64,000 bases of DNA from Maritalea mobilis (lineage in GTDB: Bacteria; Pseudomonadota; Alphaproteobacteria; Rhodobacterales; Rhodobacteraceae). The position numbers and the translations under genes were made by a program. The DNA lies in contig NZ_JAHVKE010000002.1 of assembly GCF_019800885.1 (NCBI RefSeq), positions 868,001 to 932,000 on the forward strand, in the 5' to 3' direction. Of the stretch, positions 51,963-61,212 are shown in pieces. Each line of letters starts with the position of its first letter. Position 1 is the stretch's first letter. The notes under the pieces were generated by a model that was given only the letters and a program-made list of their open reading frames with translations, made no database searches and was not told where the DNA came from.

Positions 51963-53528
51963 ATGACGATTTTTCCGAGCCTTCACGGCACGGTCGAGGT
52001 GCCGCGCATCTCGATCACCGAGCGGCTATTCGAAGGCCTCGCGCCGCGCGTGGGCGAGGTGGCGATGATCGACGGCCCCACCGGGCGCGAAGTGACGGCA
52101 GGTGCCTTGATCGAGGGGATCAAGCGGCTGGCCGGGGGGCTGACCGAGCGGGGCATCCTGCCCGGTGGAACGGTCGCACTGCTGGCCCCCAACATTCCCG
52201 AATACACGGTGGTCTTTCACGGCGTGGCCTTCGGCGGCGGGACGGTGACGACGCTGAACCCCACCTACACCGCGCCCGAGATCCAGCACCAGTTGGAAGA
52301 TGCCGGGGCGACGGTTCTGGTGACGATCCCCATGTTCGAAGAGGTTGCCCGCGCCGGGATGAAGGGCACCGCCGTGCGCGACCTGGTCGTGATCGGCGGT
52401 GGCGGCGAGGGGAGCCTGTCGCTGGACGATGTGATGGGCGCGCCGCTTGAGGCGCAGGCGCCGGTAGATCTCGACGAACACATCGTCGTGCTGCCCTATT
52501 CCTCGGGCACCACAGGTCAGCCCAAGGGGGTGATGCTGACCCATGCGAACCTCGTGGCAAATGTCACCCAGTCCGGGGCGGTGGCCGGGATCAAGCCGAC
52601 CGACACCGCGGTCGCGTTCCTGCCGTTCTTCCACATCTACGGCATGACGGTGCTGATGAACCTGTTCCTCGCGCAGCAGGCCAGTTTGGTGACGATGCCG
52701 CGTTTCGATCTGGAACTGTTCCTGAAGCTGATCGAAACGCATCGTGCGACGCGACTCTATATCGTGCCGCCCGTGGCGCTGGCGCTGGCCAAGCACCCGA
52801 TGGTGGACGAGTTCGACCTGTCCAGCGTCGAGGAGGTCTTCTCGGGCGCGGCCCCGCTGGGGCCGGAGACCGAGGCGGCGGTGGGCGACCGCTTCGGCGC
52901 GCTGTCGGTGCAGGGCTATGGCATGACCGAGATGTCGCCCATCAGCCACATGACCATCGGCGGCAACGTCCGCCACGGCTCCAGCGGGCAGGCCGTGCCC
53001 TCGACCGATTGCCGGATCGTGGACCCGGTGACGATGCGCAACCTGGGGCCGAACGAGGAGGGGGAGCTGTGGGTGCGCGGCCCGCAGGTGATGAAGGGCT
53101 ACCTGAACAACCCCGAGGCCACCGCCGAGTCGCTGGTCGAGGGCGGCTGGCTGCGCACGGGCGACCTGGCCGTGATCGACGAGGACGGCTTCATGTCGAT
53201 CCGCGACCGGTTGAAAGAGCTGATCAAGTTCAAGGGCTTCCAGGTCGCCCCCGCCGAGGTCGAGGCGGCCCTGATCGCCCATCCCGGTGTCGTGGATGCC
53301 GCCGTGATCGGACGCCTGGACGAGGAAGCGGGCGAGGCGCCCGTGGCCTTCGTCGTGCGCGCGCCGGGGAGCGAGGTGAGCGAGGAGGAGTTGCGCGCCC
53401 ATTGCGAGGGCTGCCTTGCCCATTACAAGCACCCGGTCGAATACCGCTTCGTCGAGAGTGTCCCGAAATCGGCCAGCGGCAAGATCCTGCGTCGGGAATT
53501 GCGGGACCAGATGGCCGACGGAACATAA
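51963..53528 (+). CDS. Acyl-CoA synthetase, 4-coumarate-CoA ligase-like
   Basis: 521 residues, ANL superfamily. The P-loop is YSSGTTGQPKGVMLTH (A3). The A5 motif is VQGYGMTEMSP, A7 is LRTGDLAVIDEDGFMSI, and the A10 lysine is in PKSASGKILRREL. It activates a carboxylate with ATP and CoA. Residues resemble 4CL-like ligases, but the neighbours suggest short branched acids, such as isovalerate feeding into the Ivd route. GGGAGGA appears upstream. Substrate not determined by sequence. Confidence 0.9.
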   Translation: MTIFPSLHGTVEVPRISITERLFEGLAPRVGEVAMIDGPTGREVTAGALIEGIKRLAGGLTERGILPGGTVALLAPNIPEYTVVFHGVAFGGGTVTTLNPTYTAPEIQHQLEDAGATVLVTIPMFEEVARAGMKGTAVRDLVVIGGGGEGSLSLDDVMGAPLEAQAPVDLDEHIVVLPYSSGTTGQPKGVMLTHANLVANVTQSGAVAGIKPTDTAVAFLPFFHIYGMTVLMNLFLAQQASLVTMPRFDLELFLKLIETHRATRLYIVPPVALALAKHPMVDEFDLSSVEEVFSGAAPLGPETEAAVGDRFGALSVQGYGMTEMSPISHMTIGGNVRHGSSGQAVPSTDCRIVDPVTMRNLGPNEEGELWVRGPQVMKGYLNNPEATAESLVEGGWLRTGDLAVIDEDGFMSIRDRLKELIKFKGFQVAPAEVEAALIAHPGVVDAAVIGRLDEEAGEAPVAFVVRAPGSEVSEEELRAHCEGCLAHYKHPVEYRFVESVPKSASGKILRRELRDQMADGT

Positions 53529-53572
53529 CGCGCCGGGTCGCGCAACGCGGCGGACAAGGCTAGGCTCTGCGC

Positions 53573-54910
53573 ATGTTGAGTGTCCTGTCCCACCCGGTTT
53601 TCGCGCGCCTCTTCGCGGCGCAGATCATCGCGTTGATCGGCACGGGCCTGATGACCGTGGCGCTTGGCCTGCTGGCCTATGACCTGGCCGGCGACAGCGC
53701 GGGCGCGGTGCTTGGCACGGCGCTGACCATCAAGATGGTGGCCTATGTGGGCCTGTCGCCGATCGCCAATGCTCTGGTCGAACGCGCCTCGCGCAAGGCG
53801 GTCCTGATCGGGGCGGACCTGCTGCGGGCGGCAATCGTGCTGGCCCTGCCTTTCGTCACGCAGATCTGGCAGGTCTATGCCCTCGTCTTCGCCTTGCAGG
53901 CGGCCTCGGCCACCTTCACGCCTGCATTTCAGGCCACGATCCCCGACATCCTGCCCGACGAGGGTGATTACACGCGGGCGCTGTCTCTATCGCGGCTGGC
54001 CTATGAGTTGGAGAACCTGGTCAGCCCGGCGCTGGCGGGGCTGCTGCTGACGCTGGTCAGTTTTCACTGGCTGTTCGCGGGCACGGCGCTGGGCTTTGTC
54101 GGATCGGCGATGCTTGTGCGGATCGCGGCTGTTCCGCCACGGGGCGCGGCGCGCGCGCGTCCGTTTCTCGACCGGGTGACGCGGGGCGTGCGCATCTATG
54201 TCCGCACGCCGCGGCTGCGCGGTCTATGGATGCTGAACTTCGCGGCCGCCTCGGCCGGGGCCTTCGTGATCGTGAACACGGTCGTGCTGGTGCGTGCGGC
54301 GTATGGCGGGGCCGAAAGCGCGGTCGCCATCGCGCTGGCCGCCTTTGGGGGCGGCTCGATGCTGGCCGCGCTGGGTTTGCCGCGCCTGCTCGACCATGTG
54401 CCGGACAGGCCGGTGATGCTCGGCGCGGCCTTCGCCCTGTCGATGGCGAGCGTGGGCTACGCGCTTTACTGGCTGCGCGCGGACTTGCCGGAGTGGCCCG
54501 TGATGCTGGCGGTCTGGCTGCTGTTCGGGATGCTCTACGCCGCGATCCTGACGCCATCGGGGCGGCTTTTGCGCCGGTCCGTCCACCCCGAAGACCTGCC
54601 CGCGATCTTCACTGCGCAATTCGCGCTCAGCCATGCGGGGTGGCTGGTGACCTACCCGATGGCGGGCTGGATCGGCGATGCGCTGGGGCTGCCGCAGGCG
54701 ATGCTGGCACTGGGGATCTGCGCGACCGTCGCCAGCCTTGCCGCCCTGCGCCTCTGGCCCGCTGGCGACCCGCGAAGCGTCGAGCACGCCCATGACGACC
54801 TGCCGCCGGATCACCCGCATCTCGATCGGCACCCGTTGCAGAACGGGCGACATGCCCACGCCTACGTCATCGACGACATGCACCACCGCTGGCCGCGACC
54901 GGGGGCGTGA
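53573..54910 (+). CDS. MFS transporter with His-rich C-terminal tail
   Basis: 445 residues with about 12 spans up to residue 400. The last 45 residues are soluble and His/Asp-rich: the segments EHAHDDLPPDHPHLDRH and GRHAHAYVIDDMHHRWP carry over ten histidines. Such tails occur on metal-exporting MFS proteins (nickel/cobalt type), so a metal substrate or metal sensing is a reasonable guess. There is no strict A-motif after span 2; NALVERASRKAVLIGADLLRA takes its place. It is 44 bases after the ligase and precedes the nuo promoter. Confidence 0.82.
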   Translation: MLSVLSHPVFARLFAAQIIALIGTGLMTVALGLLAYDLAGDSAGAVLGTALTIKMVAYVGLSPIANALVERASRKAVLIGADLLRAAIVLALPFVTQIWQVYALVFALQAASATFTPAFQATIPDILPDEGDYTRALSLSRLAYELENLVSPALAGLLLTLVSFHWLFAGTALGFVGSAMLVRIAAVPPRGAARARPFLDRVTRGVRIYVRTPRLRGLWMLNFAAASAGAFVIVNTVVLVRAAYGGAESAVAIALAAFGGGSMLAALGLPRLLDHVPDRPVMLGAAFALSMASVGYALYWLRADLPEWPVMLAVWLLFGMLYAAILTPSGRLLRRSVHPEDLPAIFTAQFALSHAGWLVTYPMAGWIGDALGLPQAMLALGICATVASLAALRLWPAGDPRSVEHAHDDLPPDHPHLDRHPLQNGRHAHAYVIDDMHHRWPRPGA

Positions 54911-54958
54911 CGCGTGTTCCTGCCAGTGCCAAAAGCCCGTTTGACGCAGGAGGCCCGG

Positions 54959-54987
54959 TTGACCCGTCCGCGGGTCGAGAGTAGATC
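54959..54987 (+). promoter_or_regulatory. Likely nuo operon promoter
   Basis: TTGACC (54959-54964), a 17-base spacer, then TAGATC (54982-54987), 85 bases before the nuoA start. It is the best hexamer pair in the 161-base gap between the MFS gene and nuoA. Confidence 0.5.
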
Positions 54988-55071
54988 ACGAGAAACGACC
55001 GGAGCCGTTCCGTGCGCACGAGCGGGACGCGACCCATTTGGACAGGCAGTCGCCGCCATGGAGGGCCTAGA

Positions 55072-55437
55072 GTGCAAGAGTTCCTGACGAATTACGCGCC
55101 GATTCTCATTTTCATGGGAATCGCGATCGGGTTGGGCCTTGTCCTGATCCTTGCCGCCGTCATCATCGCGGTGCGCAATCCGGACCCCGAGAAGGTGTCG
55201 GCCTATGAATGTGGCTTCAACGCGTTCGACGACGCGCGCATGAAGTTCGATGTGCGATTCTACCTCGTGTCGATCCTCTTCATCATCTTCGACCTCGAGA
55301 TCGCGTTCCTGTTTCCCTGGGCGGTCAGCTTTGCCGACATGTCGATGACGGCCTTCTGGTCGATGATGGTCTTCCTCGCCGTTCTGACGGTGGGCTTCGC
55401 CTATGAATGGAAGAAAGGGGCGCTGGAATGGGAGTGA
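55072..55437 (+). CDS. nuoA: NADH-quinone oxidoreductase subunit A
   Basis: 121 residues with three membrane spans. The conserved loop with Cys is [24 protein letters not shown] (short form [10 protein letters not shown]). [16 protein letters not shown] is the second-span signature. It is part of the membrane arm of complex I. The start is GTG 55072, giving the standard N-terminus; GGAGGG lies 6 bases ahead. No ATG fits. It overlaps nuoB by ten bases. Confidence 0.93.
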   Translation: MQEFLTNYAPILIFMGIAIGLGLVLILAAVIIAVRNPDPEKVSAYECGFNAFDDARMKFDVRFYLVSILFIIFDLEIAFLFPWAVSFADMSMTAFWSMMVFLAVLTVGFAYEWKKGALEWE

Positions 55438-55961
55438 TGACAGGGCCGAACACCGCCGGGGCCGACCGCGAGGTCACCACGCAGGCGCTGAACCGGCAAT
55501 TGCAGGACAAGGGCTTTCTCGTCACCTCGACCGAGGACCTGATCAACTGGGCGCGCACCGGGTCGCTGCACTGGATGACCTTCGGTCTTGCCTGTTGCGC
55601 GGTCGAGATGATGCACACCTCGATGCCGCGCTACGACGCGGAACGCTTCGGCATCGCGCCGCGCGCCACGCCGCGCCAGTCGGACGTGATGATCGTGGCG
55701 GGCACGCTGACCAACAAGATGGCCCCCGCGCTGCGCAAGGTCTACGACCAGATGCCCGAGCCGCGCTACGTGATCTCGATGGGGTCCTGTGCCAATGGCG
55801 GCGGCTATTACCACTACAGCTACTCGGTGGTGCGCGGCTGTGACCGGATCGTGCCGGTGGACCTTTACGTGCCGGGCTGCCCGCCGACGGCCGAGGCGCT
55901 GCTCTACGGCATCCTGCAATTGCAGCGAAAGATCCGCCGCGAAGGCACCATCACGCGCTGA
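55428..55961 (+). CDS. nuoB: NADH-quinone oxidoreductase subunit B
   Basis: 177 residues. Ligands of cluster N2 are visible: the adjacent pair in [10 protein letters not shown], then [16 protein letters not shown] and [11 protein letters not shown]. It sits at the interface to quinone. ATG 55428 is preferred, with GAAAGGGG upstream, and overlaps the nuoA end; ATG 55437 is an alternative. Cytoplasmic peripheral arm. Confidence 0.96.
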   Translation: MGVMTGPNTAGADREVTTQALNRQLQDKGFLVTSTEDLINWARTGSLHWMTFGLACCAVEMMHTSMPRYDAERFGIAPRATPRQSDVMIVAGTLTNKMAPALRKVYDQMPEPRYVISMGSCANGGGYYHYSYSVVRGCDRIVPVDLYVPGCPPTAEALLYGILQLQRKIRREGTITR

Positions 55962-56009
55962 ACGACCAGAGATCGGGGCGGCGACAGACCCGAACGGGAG
56001 AGACGAGAG

Positions 56010-56621
56010 ATGACCAACGAGGCCCTGCGCGAGCTTGCCGAATACGTCTCGGAGCGGATGCCCGATGCCGTGCGCGCGACGTCGATCACCAATGGCGAGT
56101 TGACCGTCGAGATCAGCGCGTCCGAGGCCGCAACCTTCATCGAGTTCCTGAAATCGGACCGCAGCTGCTCCTTCTCGACGCTGGTGGACATCACCGCCGT
56201 CGACTGGCCCGAGCGCGACCGGCGCTTCGATGTGGTCTGGCATTTCCTGTCGATGTACCAGAACCACCGCATCCGCGTGAAAGCGGCCGTGCGCGAGGAT
56301 GATATCGTCCCCTCGATCGTCGAGACGCACCCCTCGGCCGGGTGGTACGAGCGCGAGGTCTACGACATGTTCGGGATCATCTTCTCGGGCAACCCGGACC
56401 TGCGCCGCATCCTGACCGATTACGGCTTCCGCGGGCACCCGCTGCGCAAGGACTTCCCGACCACCGGCTACACCGAGGTTCGCTTCGACGACGAATTGAA
56501 GCGCGTGGTCTACGAGCCGGTGAAGCTGGTGCAGGAATACCGCCAGTTCGACTTCATGAGCCCGTGGGAAGGCGCGGATTACATCCTGCCGGGTGACGAG
56601 AAAGCCGAGGAAAAGGCCTGA
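56010..56621 (+). CDS. nuoC: NADH-quinone oxidoreductase subunit C
   Basis: 203 residues, 30-kDa subunit. The signature [15 protein letters not shown] and especially [37 protein letters not shown] (short: [18 protein letters not shown]) are conserved. It is separate from nuoD, as in most alphaproteobacteria. GAGAGACGAG precedes the ATG. The next gene is a sulfotransferase, not nuoD. Confidence 0.95.
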   Translation: MTNEALRELAEYVSERMPDAVRATSITNGELTVEISASEAATFIEFLKSDRSCSFSTLVDITAVDWPERDRRFDVVWHFLSMYQNHRIRVKAAVREDDIVPSIVETHPSAGWYEREVYDMFGIIFSGNPDLRRILTDYGFRGHPLRKDFPTTGYTEVRFDDELKRVVYEPVKLVQEYRQFDFMSPWEGADYILPGDEKAEEKA

Positions 56622-56626
56622 TCCCC

Positions 56627-57493
56627 GTGGCACCCGCGGGCGATACCGCCTTCGATTTTGGCCGTACGCTCCTGATCGGGATCGGGGCGCAGAAAGCGGG
56701 CACCACATGGCTCGCCCGGAAACTGGCCGCTCACCCGCAGGTCCATGCCCCGATCAAGGAAGTCCATTACTGGGACCGCGTGCGCGCGCCGTACCACGAC
56801 GCGAAACGCTGGCGCAGCGCGATCACCAATCGGCGCGACCGATTCGTGCGGAGCCTGCCGCAGCGTTTCTGGCGCAAGAAATGGTCCACCAGCCTGATGG
56901 TGCGTCCTGACCCCTGCGATCACTCCGGCTATGTCGACATGTTTCGCTGGGGCTATGGCGGGCAGCCAGTGCTGCATGAGTTCACGCCCGCCTACGGGTT
57001 GCTGGCGCCAGAGGTTTTCGACGAGATGCGCGCCCTGCATGCTGATGTGCGGTTTCTGTTGCTGCTGCGCGATCCCGTGGCGCGGTTCTGGTCGGGGATT
57101 CGCCACGCCCACCGGGTGCAACTGGCCAACGGGATGACGGAGGAGAGCCTCGTTCACCTGGCGCGGCTCGCCCTCGCCGATCCGCATGATCCGCACCGGC
57201 GCCGGTCGGACTATGCCGCGCTCCTCTCCGCGCCCGCGTTGGGGAAGGGGCGGATGCATGTCGCCTTCTTCGAGACGCTGTTCACGCAGGAGAGTTACGA
57301 CGCGGTGCTGGATTTCGCGGGCCTTGCGCGAGAGCCGATCGGCGCGGTCGAGAATCCGAACCCCAGCCGGTTTGGCAAAGTGGCGATGCCGGAGGATCTG
57401 GCCGCGCAAGCGCGCGAGGTTTTTGCCTCCAGCTACGAACAGGTCTATGATCGGTTCAAAGACCGCGTTCCGGCCCGATGGGGTGGCGCATGA
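56627..57493 (+). CDS. Sulfotransferase-family protein inserted in the nuo operon
   Basis: 288 residues. The PAPS 5'-phosphosulfate loop is IGIGAQKAGTTWLARKL (residues 16-32). The 3'-phosphate site is LLLLRDPVARFWSGIRHA with the expected Arg and Ser. HPQVHAPIKEVHYW is the usual early Lys region. It would transfer sulfate to a hydroxyl or amine of an unknown acceptor; cytoplasmic. The start is GTG 56627, five bases after the nuoC stop, and nuoD follows after a 109-base gap. It is on the same strand and presumably co-transcribed, which is not expected for complex I. Confidence 0.85.
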   Translation: MAPAGDTAFDFGRTLLIGIGAQKAGTTWLARKLAAHPQVHAPIKEVHYWDRVRAPYHDAKRWRSAITNRRDRFVRSLPQRFWRKKWSTSLMVRPDPCDHSGYVDMFRWGYGGQPVLHEFTPAYGLLAPEVFDEMRALHADVRFLLLLRDPVARFWSGIRHAHRVQLANGMTEESLVHLARLALADPHDPHRRRSDYAALLSAPALGKGRMHVAFFETLFTQESYDAVLDFAGLAREPIGAVENPNPSRFGKVAMPEDLAAQAREVFASSYEQVYDRFKDRVPARWGGA

Positions 57494-57602
57494 CGATACT
57501 TGCGGCAATCGAGTCCTTGCATGCCAGTGCCCGGCAATGGCAGAGGGGGCTTACATCCGAAATGGCGCCGTCGCGCGCCGAACGACCGATGAGATGTGAG
57601 AC

Positions 57603-58838
57603 ATGATGGACGGCTCGATGGACGATCCGCGCGGGTTCCACGACGCGGAGACGCACGAACAGCATATTCGGAACTTCAACATCAACTTCGGGCCGCAGCA
57701 CCCGGCGGCCCACGGCGTGTTGCGCCTTGTGCTGGAGCTGGACGGCGAGATCTGCGAGCGCTGCGACCCGCATATCGGGTTGCTGCACCGTGGCACCGAA
57801 AAGCTGATGGAGAGCCGCACCTACCTGCAGAACCTGCCCTATTTCGACCGGCTCGATTACGTGGGCACGATGAACCAGGAACATGCCTGGTGCCTCGCCA
57901 TCGAGAAGCTGACCGGCGTCGAGGTGCCGCGCCGGGCGCAGTTGATCCGCGTGCTGTATTGCGAGATCGGGCGCATCCTGAACCACCTGCTGAACGTGAC
58001 GACCCAGGCGATGGACGTCGGCGCGCTGACCCCGCCGCTCTGGGGGTTCGAGGAACGCGAGAAGCTGATGGTCTTCTACGAGCGTGCCTCGGGCGCGCGT
58101 CTGCACGCTGCCTATTTCCGTCCCGGCGGCGTGCACCAGGACCTTCCGCCCAAGCTGATCGACGATATCGAGGAATGGGCCAGGGAATTCCCCAAGGTCC
58201 TCGACGACATCGATGGGCTGCTGACGGAAAACCGCATTTTCAAGCAGCGCAATGTCGATATCGGCATCGTCACCGAGGAAGACATCCAGAACTGGGCGTT
58301 CTCGGGCGTGATGGTGCGCGGGTCGGGCTTTGCCTGGGACCTGCGGCGCGCGCAGCCCTATGAATGCTACGACGAATTCGAGTTCCAGATCCCCATCGGC
58401 AAGAACGGCGACTGCTATGACCGCTATCTCTGCCGGATGGAGGAGATGCGCCAGTCGATCCACATCATCCACCAGGCCATCGAGAAGCTGCGGATGCCGG
58501 AGAACCAGGGCGATGTGTTGGCGCGGGGCAAGCTGACGCCGCCGAAACGCTCGGACATGAAGACCTCGATGGAAGCGCTCATCCATCACTTCAAGCTTTA
58601 TACCGAGGGGTTCCACGTCCCCGAGGGCGAGATCTATGCCGCGGTCGAGGCGCCCAAGGGCGAGTTCGGCGTCTACCTCGTGGCGGACGGCACGAACAAA
58701 CCCTACCGCGCCAAGCTGCGCGCGCCTGGCTTCGCCCATCTGCAGGCGATGGATTACATGTGCACCGGCCACCAGTTGGCGGATGTGTCGGCCATCCTCG
58801 GCTCGCTCGATATCGTGTTCGGCGAGGTGGACCGGTAG
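57603..58838 (+). CDS. nuoD: NADH-quinone oxidoreductase subunit D
   Basis: 411 residues, 49-kDa subunit. [24 protein letters not shown] (short: [20 protein letters not shown]) and the quinone-site [14 protein letters not shown] are at the N-terminus. The end is [29 protein letters not shown] (short: [20 protein letters not shown]). ATG 57603 is one of three closely spaced in-frame ATGs; GATGTGAGA precedes it. A strong terminator follows. Confidence 0.96.
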   Translation: MMDGSMDDPRGFHDAETHEQHIRNFNINFGPQHPAAHGVLRLVLELDGEICERCDPHIGLLHRGTEKLMESRTYLQNLPYFDRLDYVGTMNQEHAWCLAIEKLTGVEVPRRAQLIRVLYCEIGRILNHLLNVTTQAMDVGALTPPLWGFEEREKLMVFYERASGARLHAAYFRPGGVHQDLPPKLIDDIEEWAREFPKVLDDIDGLLTENRIFKQRNVDIGIVTEEDIQNWAFSGVMVRGSGFAWDLRRAQPYECYDEFEFQIPIGKNGDCYDRYLCRMEEMRQSIHIIHQAIEKLRMPENQGDVLARGKLTPPKRSDMKTSMEALIHHFKLYTEGFHVPEGEIYAAVEAPKGEFGVYLVADGTNKPYRAKLRAPGFAHLQAMDYMCTGHQLADVSAILGSLDIVFGEVDR

Positions 58839-58861
58839 CACCGACATCACCGCATTTGATC

Positions 58862-58895
58862 AAGGCCGCGCCCGCGACGGAGCGCGGCCTTTTTT
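58862..58895 (+). terminator. Intrinsic terminator within the nuo operon, after nuoD
   Basis: AAGGCCGCGC and GCGCGGCCTT (58862-58871, 58882-58891) form a perfect 10-bp stem around a 10-base loop, followed by six Ts (58890-58895). It is a textbook rho-independent terminator although nuoE and nuoF lie further on in the same direction. Confidence 0.9.
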
Positions 58896-58930
58896 GTTGT
58901 CGGCTTCGCCGCGCGTGCCGCGCGTCGACC

Positions 58931-59016
58931 CGCGCGCCTTCGGCGCGTGTTCGGGGGGCTCTGCCCCCGCCGCGCTTTGCGCGGCTCCCCCGGCATTTTC
59001 AGTGGATAAAGAGGGG
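58931..59016 (+). repeat. Hairpin-plus-tail intergenic element, copy D
   Basis: Three small GC hairpins in a row are GCGCGCCTTCGGCGCG, GGGGGCTCTGCCCCC and GCCGCGCTTTGCGCGGC. They are followed by TCCCCCGGCATTTTCAGTGG and the tail ATAAAGAGGGG. It lies after the nuoD terminator. The tail resembles copies A and B, in the same orientation. Confidence 0.65.
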
Positions 59017-59107
59017 ATGGGCCGCCCCGGGTGGGGTTTTCCGTCAATGGACAAGCGCGGCGGCCTCTGGCACCGATGGTGTCAGACGCCATCACAGGAG
59101 TGTTGCC

Positions 59108-59437
59108 ATGCGGATTGCCCCGGTTCTTGCCAGCGCCTGCCTTGCCGTTCCCGCCTGGGCCGAGGATGCGCCAACGCCCGAGGCGCATATCGGCTTTCCC
59201 TTGGCGGAAACCATCGCGCAGTTCGGCTGCGTGCTGCACGAAGAGGCGACGAACATGGTCCTGTTCGAAGCGGGGCTGACGGCGGATGATTTCCCGCCCA
59301 TGGCGATCGCGCTGATGCAGGACGGCATCTTGCGCCCAACGGGCAACGGGACGCTGACACTGGTCAACTGGGGGCCATGCACCGGCGCAGAGGCGGCGGC
59401 GCTGCTGGGCGCAGGCGAGGCGGCGGCGCAGGACTGA
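59108..59437 (+). CDS. Small secreted protein between nuoD and nuoE
   Basis: 109 residues with a short signal peptide (about 1-18, ending VPAWA). The mature part has two cysteines ([11 protein letters not shown] and [10 protein letters not shown]), probably a disulfide, and is otherwise acidic. I do not recognise the family. It has a good ACAGGAG ribosome site. Because a terminator precedes it, it probably has its own promoter. A periplasmic protein in this spot could be related to complex I only by position. Confidence 0.6.
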   Translation: MRIAPVLASACLAVPAWAEDAPTPEAHIGFPLAETIAQFGCVLHEEATNMVLFEAGLTADDFPPMAIALMQDGILRPTGNGTLTLVNWGPCTGAEAAALLGAGEAAAQD

Positions 59438-59568
59438 GCAGCGGGCCCGCAGCCCGGTCGCCGGGATTTTCGGCGCCTGTATGCGGCTGCGCACAAAACG
59501 GCGCATGGACATTCCCGGCCCGACGTGGCAACCCGTCGCCCGAACGGACGACCGACGGACAGGACGCC

Positions 59569-60693
59569 ATGCTCAGACGCCTCCACCCCGACCAACCTGA
59601 CAGTTTCGCCTTCACGCCCGCCAACCGGGCCTGGGCCGAGGCGCAGATCACGAAATATCCCGAGGGCCGGCAGGCCAGCGCGATCATTCCGCTGTTGTGG
59701 CGGGCCCAGGAACAGGAAGGCTGGCTGACGCGGCCGGCCATCGAATATGTCGCCGATATGCTGGACATGGCCTATATCCGGGCGCTGGAGGTGGCGACCT
59801 TCTACTTCATGTTCCAGTTGCAGCCGGTCGGATCGGTGGCGCATCTGCAGATCTGCGGCACGACATCGTGCATGATCTGCGGCGCCGAGGACCTGGTCGC
59901 CGTCTGCAAGGACAAGATCGCGGCCAACGCGCATGAATTGTCCGCCGATGGCAAGTTCAGCTGGGAAGAGGTGGAATGCCTCGGCGCCTGCGCCAACGCG
60001 CCGATGGCGCAGATCGGCAAGGATTACTACGAGGATCTGACCGCCGAGAAGCTGGCCTGGATCATCGACGAGATGGCCGCCGGTCGCGTGCCCACGCCGG
60101 GGCCGCAGAACGGGCGCTACGCCTCGGAGCCCGCGAACGGGCTGACCTCGCTGACCGAGCACGAGGCGGGGCGGGACTCGCTGAACGCTTCGGCGCGTCT
60201 TGCGGCCGATATCGGGGACACGATCAAGCGGATCGACGGCACCGAGGTGCCGCTGCTGGCGCCTTGGGGCAAGCAGTCGGGCCGCGACGTGGATGTGGAG
60301 CCGACGCCGAAAAAACCCTTGCTGGCCGAGGATGTGCCGGCGGACGAGACCGGGATCGACAAGCGCGAGGCCCCGGTGCAGGGCACGGCGCATCCCGCAA
60401 GCGGGGCGCCCGCCGCCGCAGCGGAGGCCGAAGGCGTGGCGGATCGGCCCGAGGAACAGCCGGAGCTTTTGAGCGGCCCGCGCGAAGGTGGGGCCGACGA
60501 TCTGAAGCGGATTTCGGGGGTCGGCCCGAAACTGGAAGGCGTGCTGAACGAACTGGGCTTTTACCATTTCGACCAGATCGCCGCCTGGACGCCTGAACAG
60601 ATCGCCTGGGTCGACAATCGCCTGAAATTCAAGGGCCGGATCGAGCGTGACGACTGGATCGCGCAGGCCCGTGCCCTGGCCGCCGAAGGCTGA
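59569..60693 (+). CDS. nuoE: NADH-quinone oxidoreductase subunit E with C-terminal HhH extension
   Basis: 374 residues, about twice the length of E. coli NuoE. Residues 1-190 hold the thioredoxin-like 24-kDa domain with the N1a ligands in [14 protein letters not shown] and [11 protein letters not shown] variable, acidic linker follows, then residues about 300-374 form a helix-hairpin-helix module: [20 protein letters not shown], then [13 protein letters not shown] and [15 protein letters not shown]. The same module ends two nearby accessory proteins. ATG 59569 is chosen for the family start and ACAGGAC upstream. Confidence 0.93.
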   Translation: MLRRLHPDQPDSFAFTPANRAWAEAQITKYPEGRQASAIIPLLWRAQEQEGWLTRPAIEYVADMLDMAYIRALEVATFYFMFQLQPVGSVAHLQICGTTSCMICGAEDLVAVCKDKIAANAHELSADGKFSWEEVECLGACANAPMAQIGKDYYEDLTAEKLAWIIDEMAAGRVPTPGPQNGRYASEPANGLTSLTEHEAGRDSLNASARLAADIGDTIKRIDGTEVPLLAPWGKQSGRDVDVEPTPKKPLLAEDVPADETGIDKREAPVQGTAHPASGAPAAAAEAEGVADRPEEQPELLSGPREGGADDLKRISGVGPKLEGVLNELGFYHFDQIAAWTPEQIAWVDNRLKFKGRIERDDWIAQARALAAEG

Positions 60694-60735
60694 GGTGCAG
60701 GCGACGGCATTCCCCTGACCAACACCAGTTTTCCT

Positions 60736-60755
60736 GCGCGGGGATCGCCCCGCGC
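60736..60755 (+). repeat. GC hairpin downstream of nuoE
   Basis: GCGCGGGG-ATCG-CCCCGCGC, perfect 8-bp stem, followed by TTTGACC. The stretch from the stop codon, TGAGGTGCA ..., to the hairpin resembles the flank after the gene at 61886. Possible weak terminator or processing site. Confidence 0.6.
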
Positions 60756-60797
60756 TTTGACCTCGCGCTTGTAGCATAATCTTGAAAGGTGCCCAAA

Positions 60798-61037
60798 ATG
60801 CTGAAGATCCGAAACGGCCGTCAATTCCTTCTCGCGCTTGCCAGCTGGTCGATTGCCGCGATCGTCGGGATCACGGTTGCCTTCGTGGCTGTGGGCTTTT
60901 TCCACCTTTGGGTGATCGTGGGCGTCGTGGGCGCCGTGGGCGCGGCCATTGCGACCGGCCTGGTGCTGCAATTTGCGCTGGTGACCGATTTCGACGCCGT
61001 CCTTGACGCGCGCAAGGCCGACGTCGCAGACGACTGA
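60798..61037 (+). CDS. Small membrane protein in the nuo operon
   Basis: 79 residues from ATG 60798, which has GAAAGG upstream; a GTG nine bases earlier would add three residues. Two hydrophobic spans (about 10-35 and 38-60, AIVGITVAFVAVGFFHLWVIV and GAVGAAIATGLVLQFALV) are joined by a short turn. The C-terminus is short and acidic. No family is recognised. Small membrane proteins between nuoE and nuoF are usual in this group, but their relation to complex I is not known. Confidence 0.6.
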   Translation: MLKIRNGRQFLLALASWSIAAIVGITVAFVAVGFFHLWVIVGVVGAVGAAIATGLVLQFALVTDFDAVLDARKADVADD

Positions 61038-61060
61038 GCGCCATATCCCTGCTTTGCGTG

Positions 61061-61090
61061 ACAGGCCCGGTCATTGCAGTCCGGGCCTGT
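61061..61090 (+). terminator. Hairpin after the small membrane protein gene
   Basis: ACAGGCCCGG and CCGGGCCTGT (61061-61070, 61081-61090) are perfect complements with a 10-base loop. The following TGTGTGTCTG is not a true T run, so termination may be partial or rho-assisted. Confidence 0.5.
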
Positions 61091-61212
61091 TGTGTGTCTG
61101 CCGCGTCGGACAACGAACTGTTCCGTCAGGTTAACAGCGTTGCAGACAGGCGGAAATTCTCGGGTTACAACTATCGGTGAACTGACAATCGAGTGACAGG
61201 GGGATGTGGATC

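Noticed and set aside
60751-60779. TTGACC ... CATAAT as a promoter after nuoE
   Set aside because: The spacer is only about 12 bases, too short for sigma-70.
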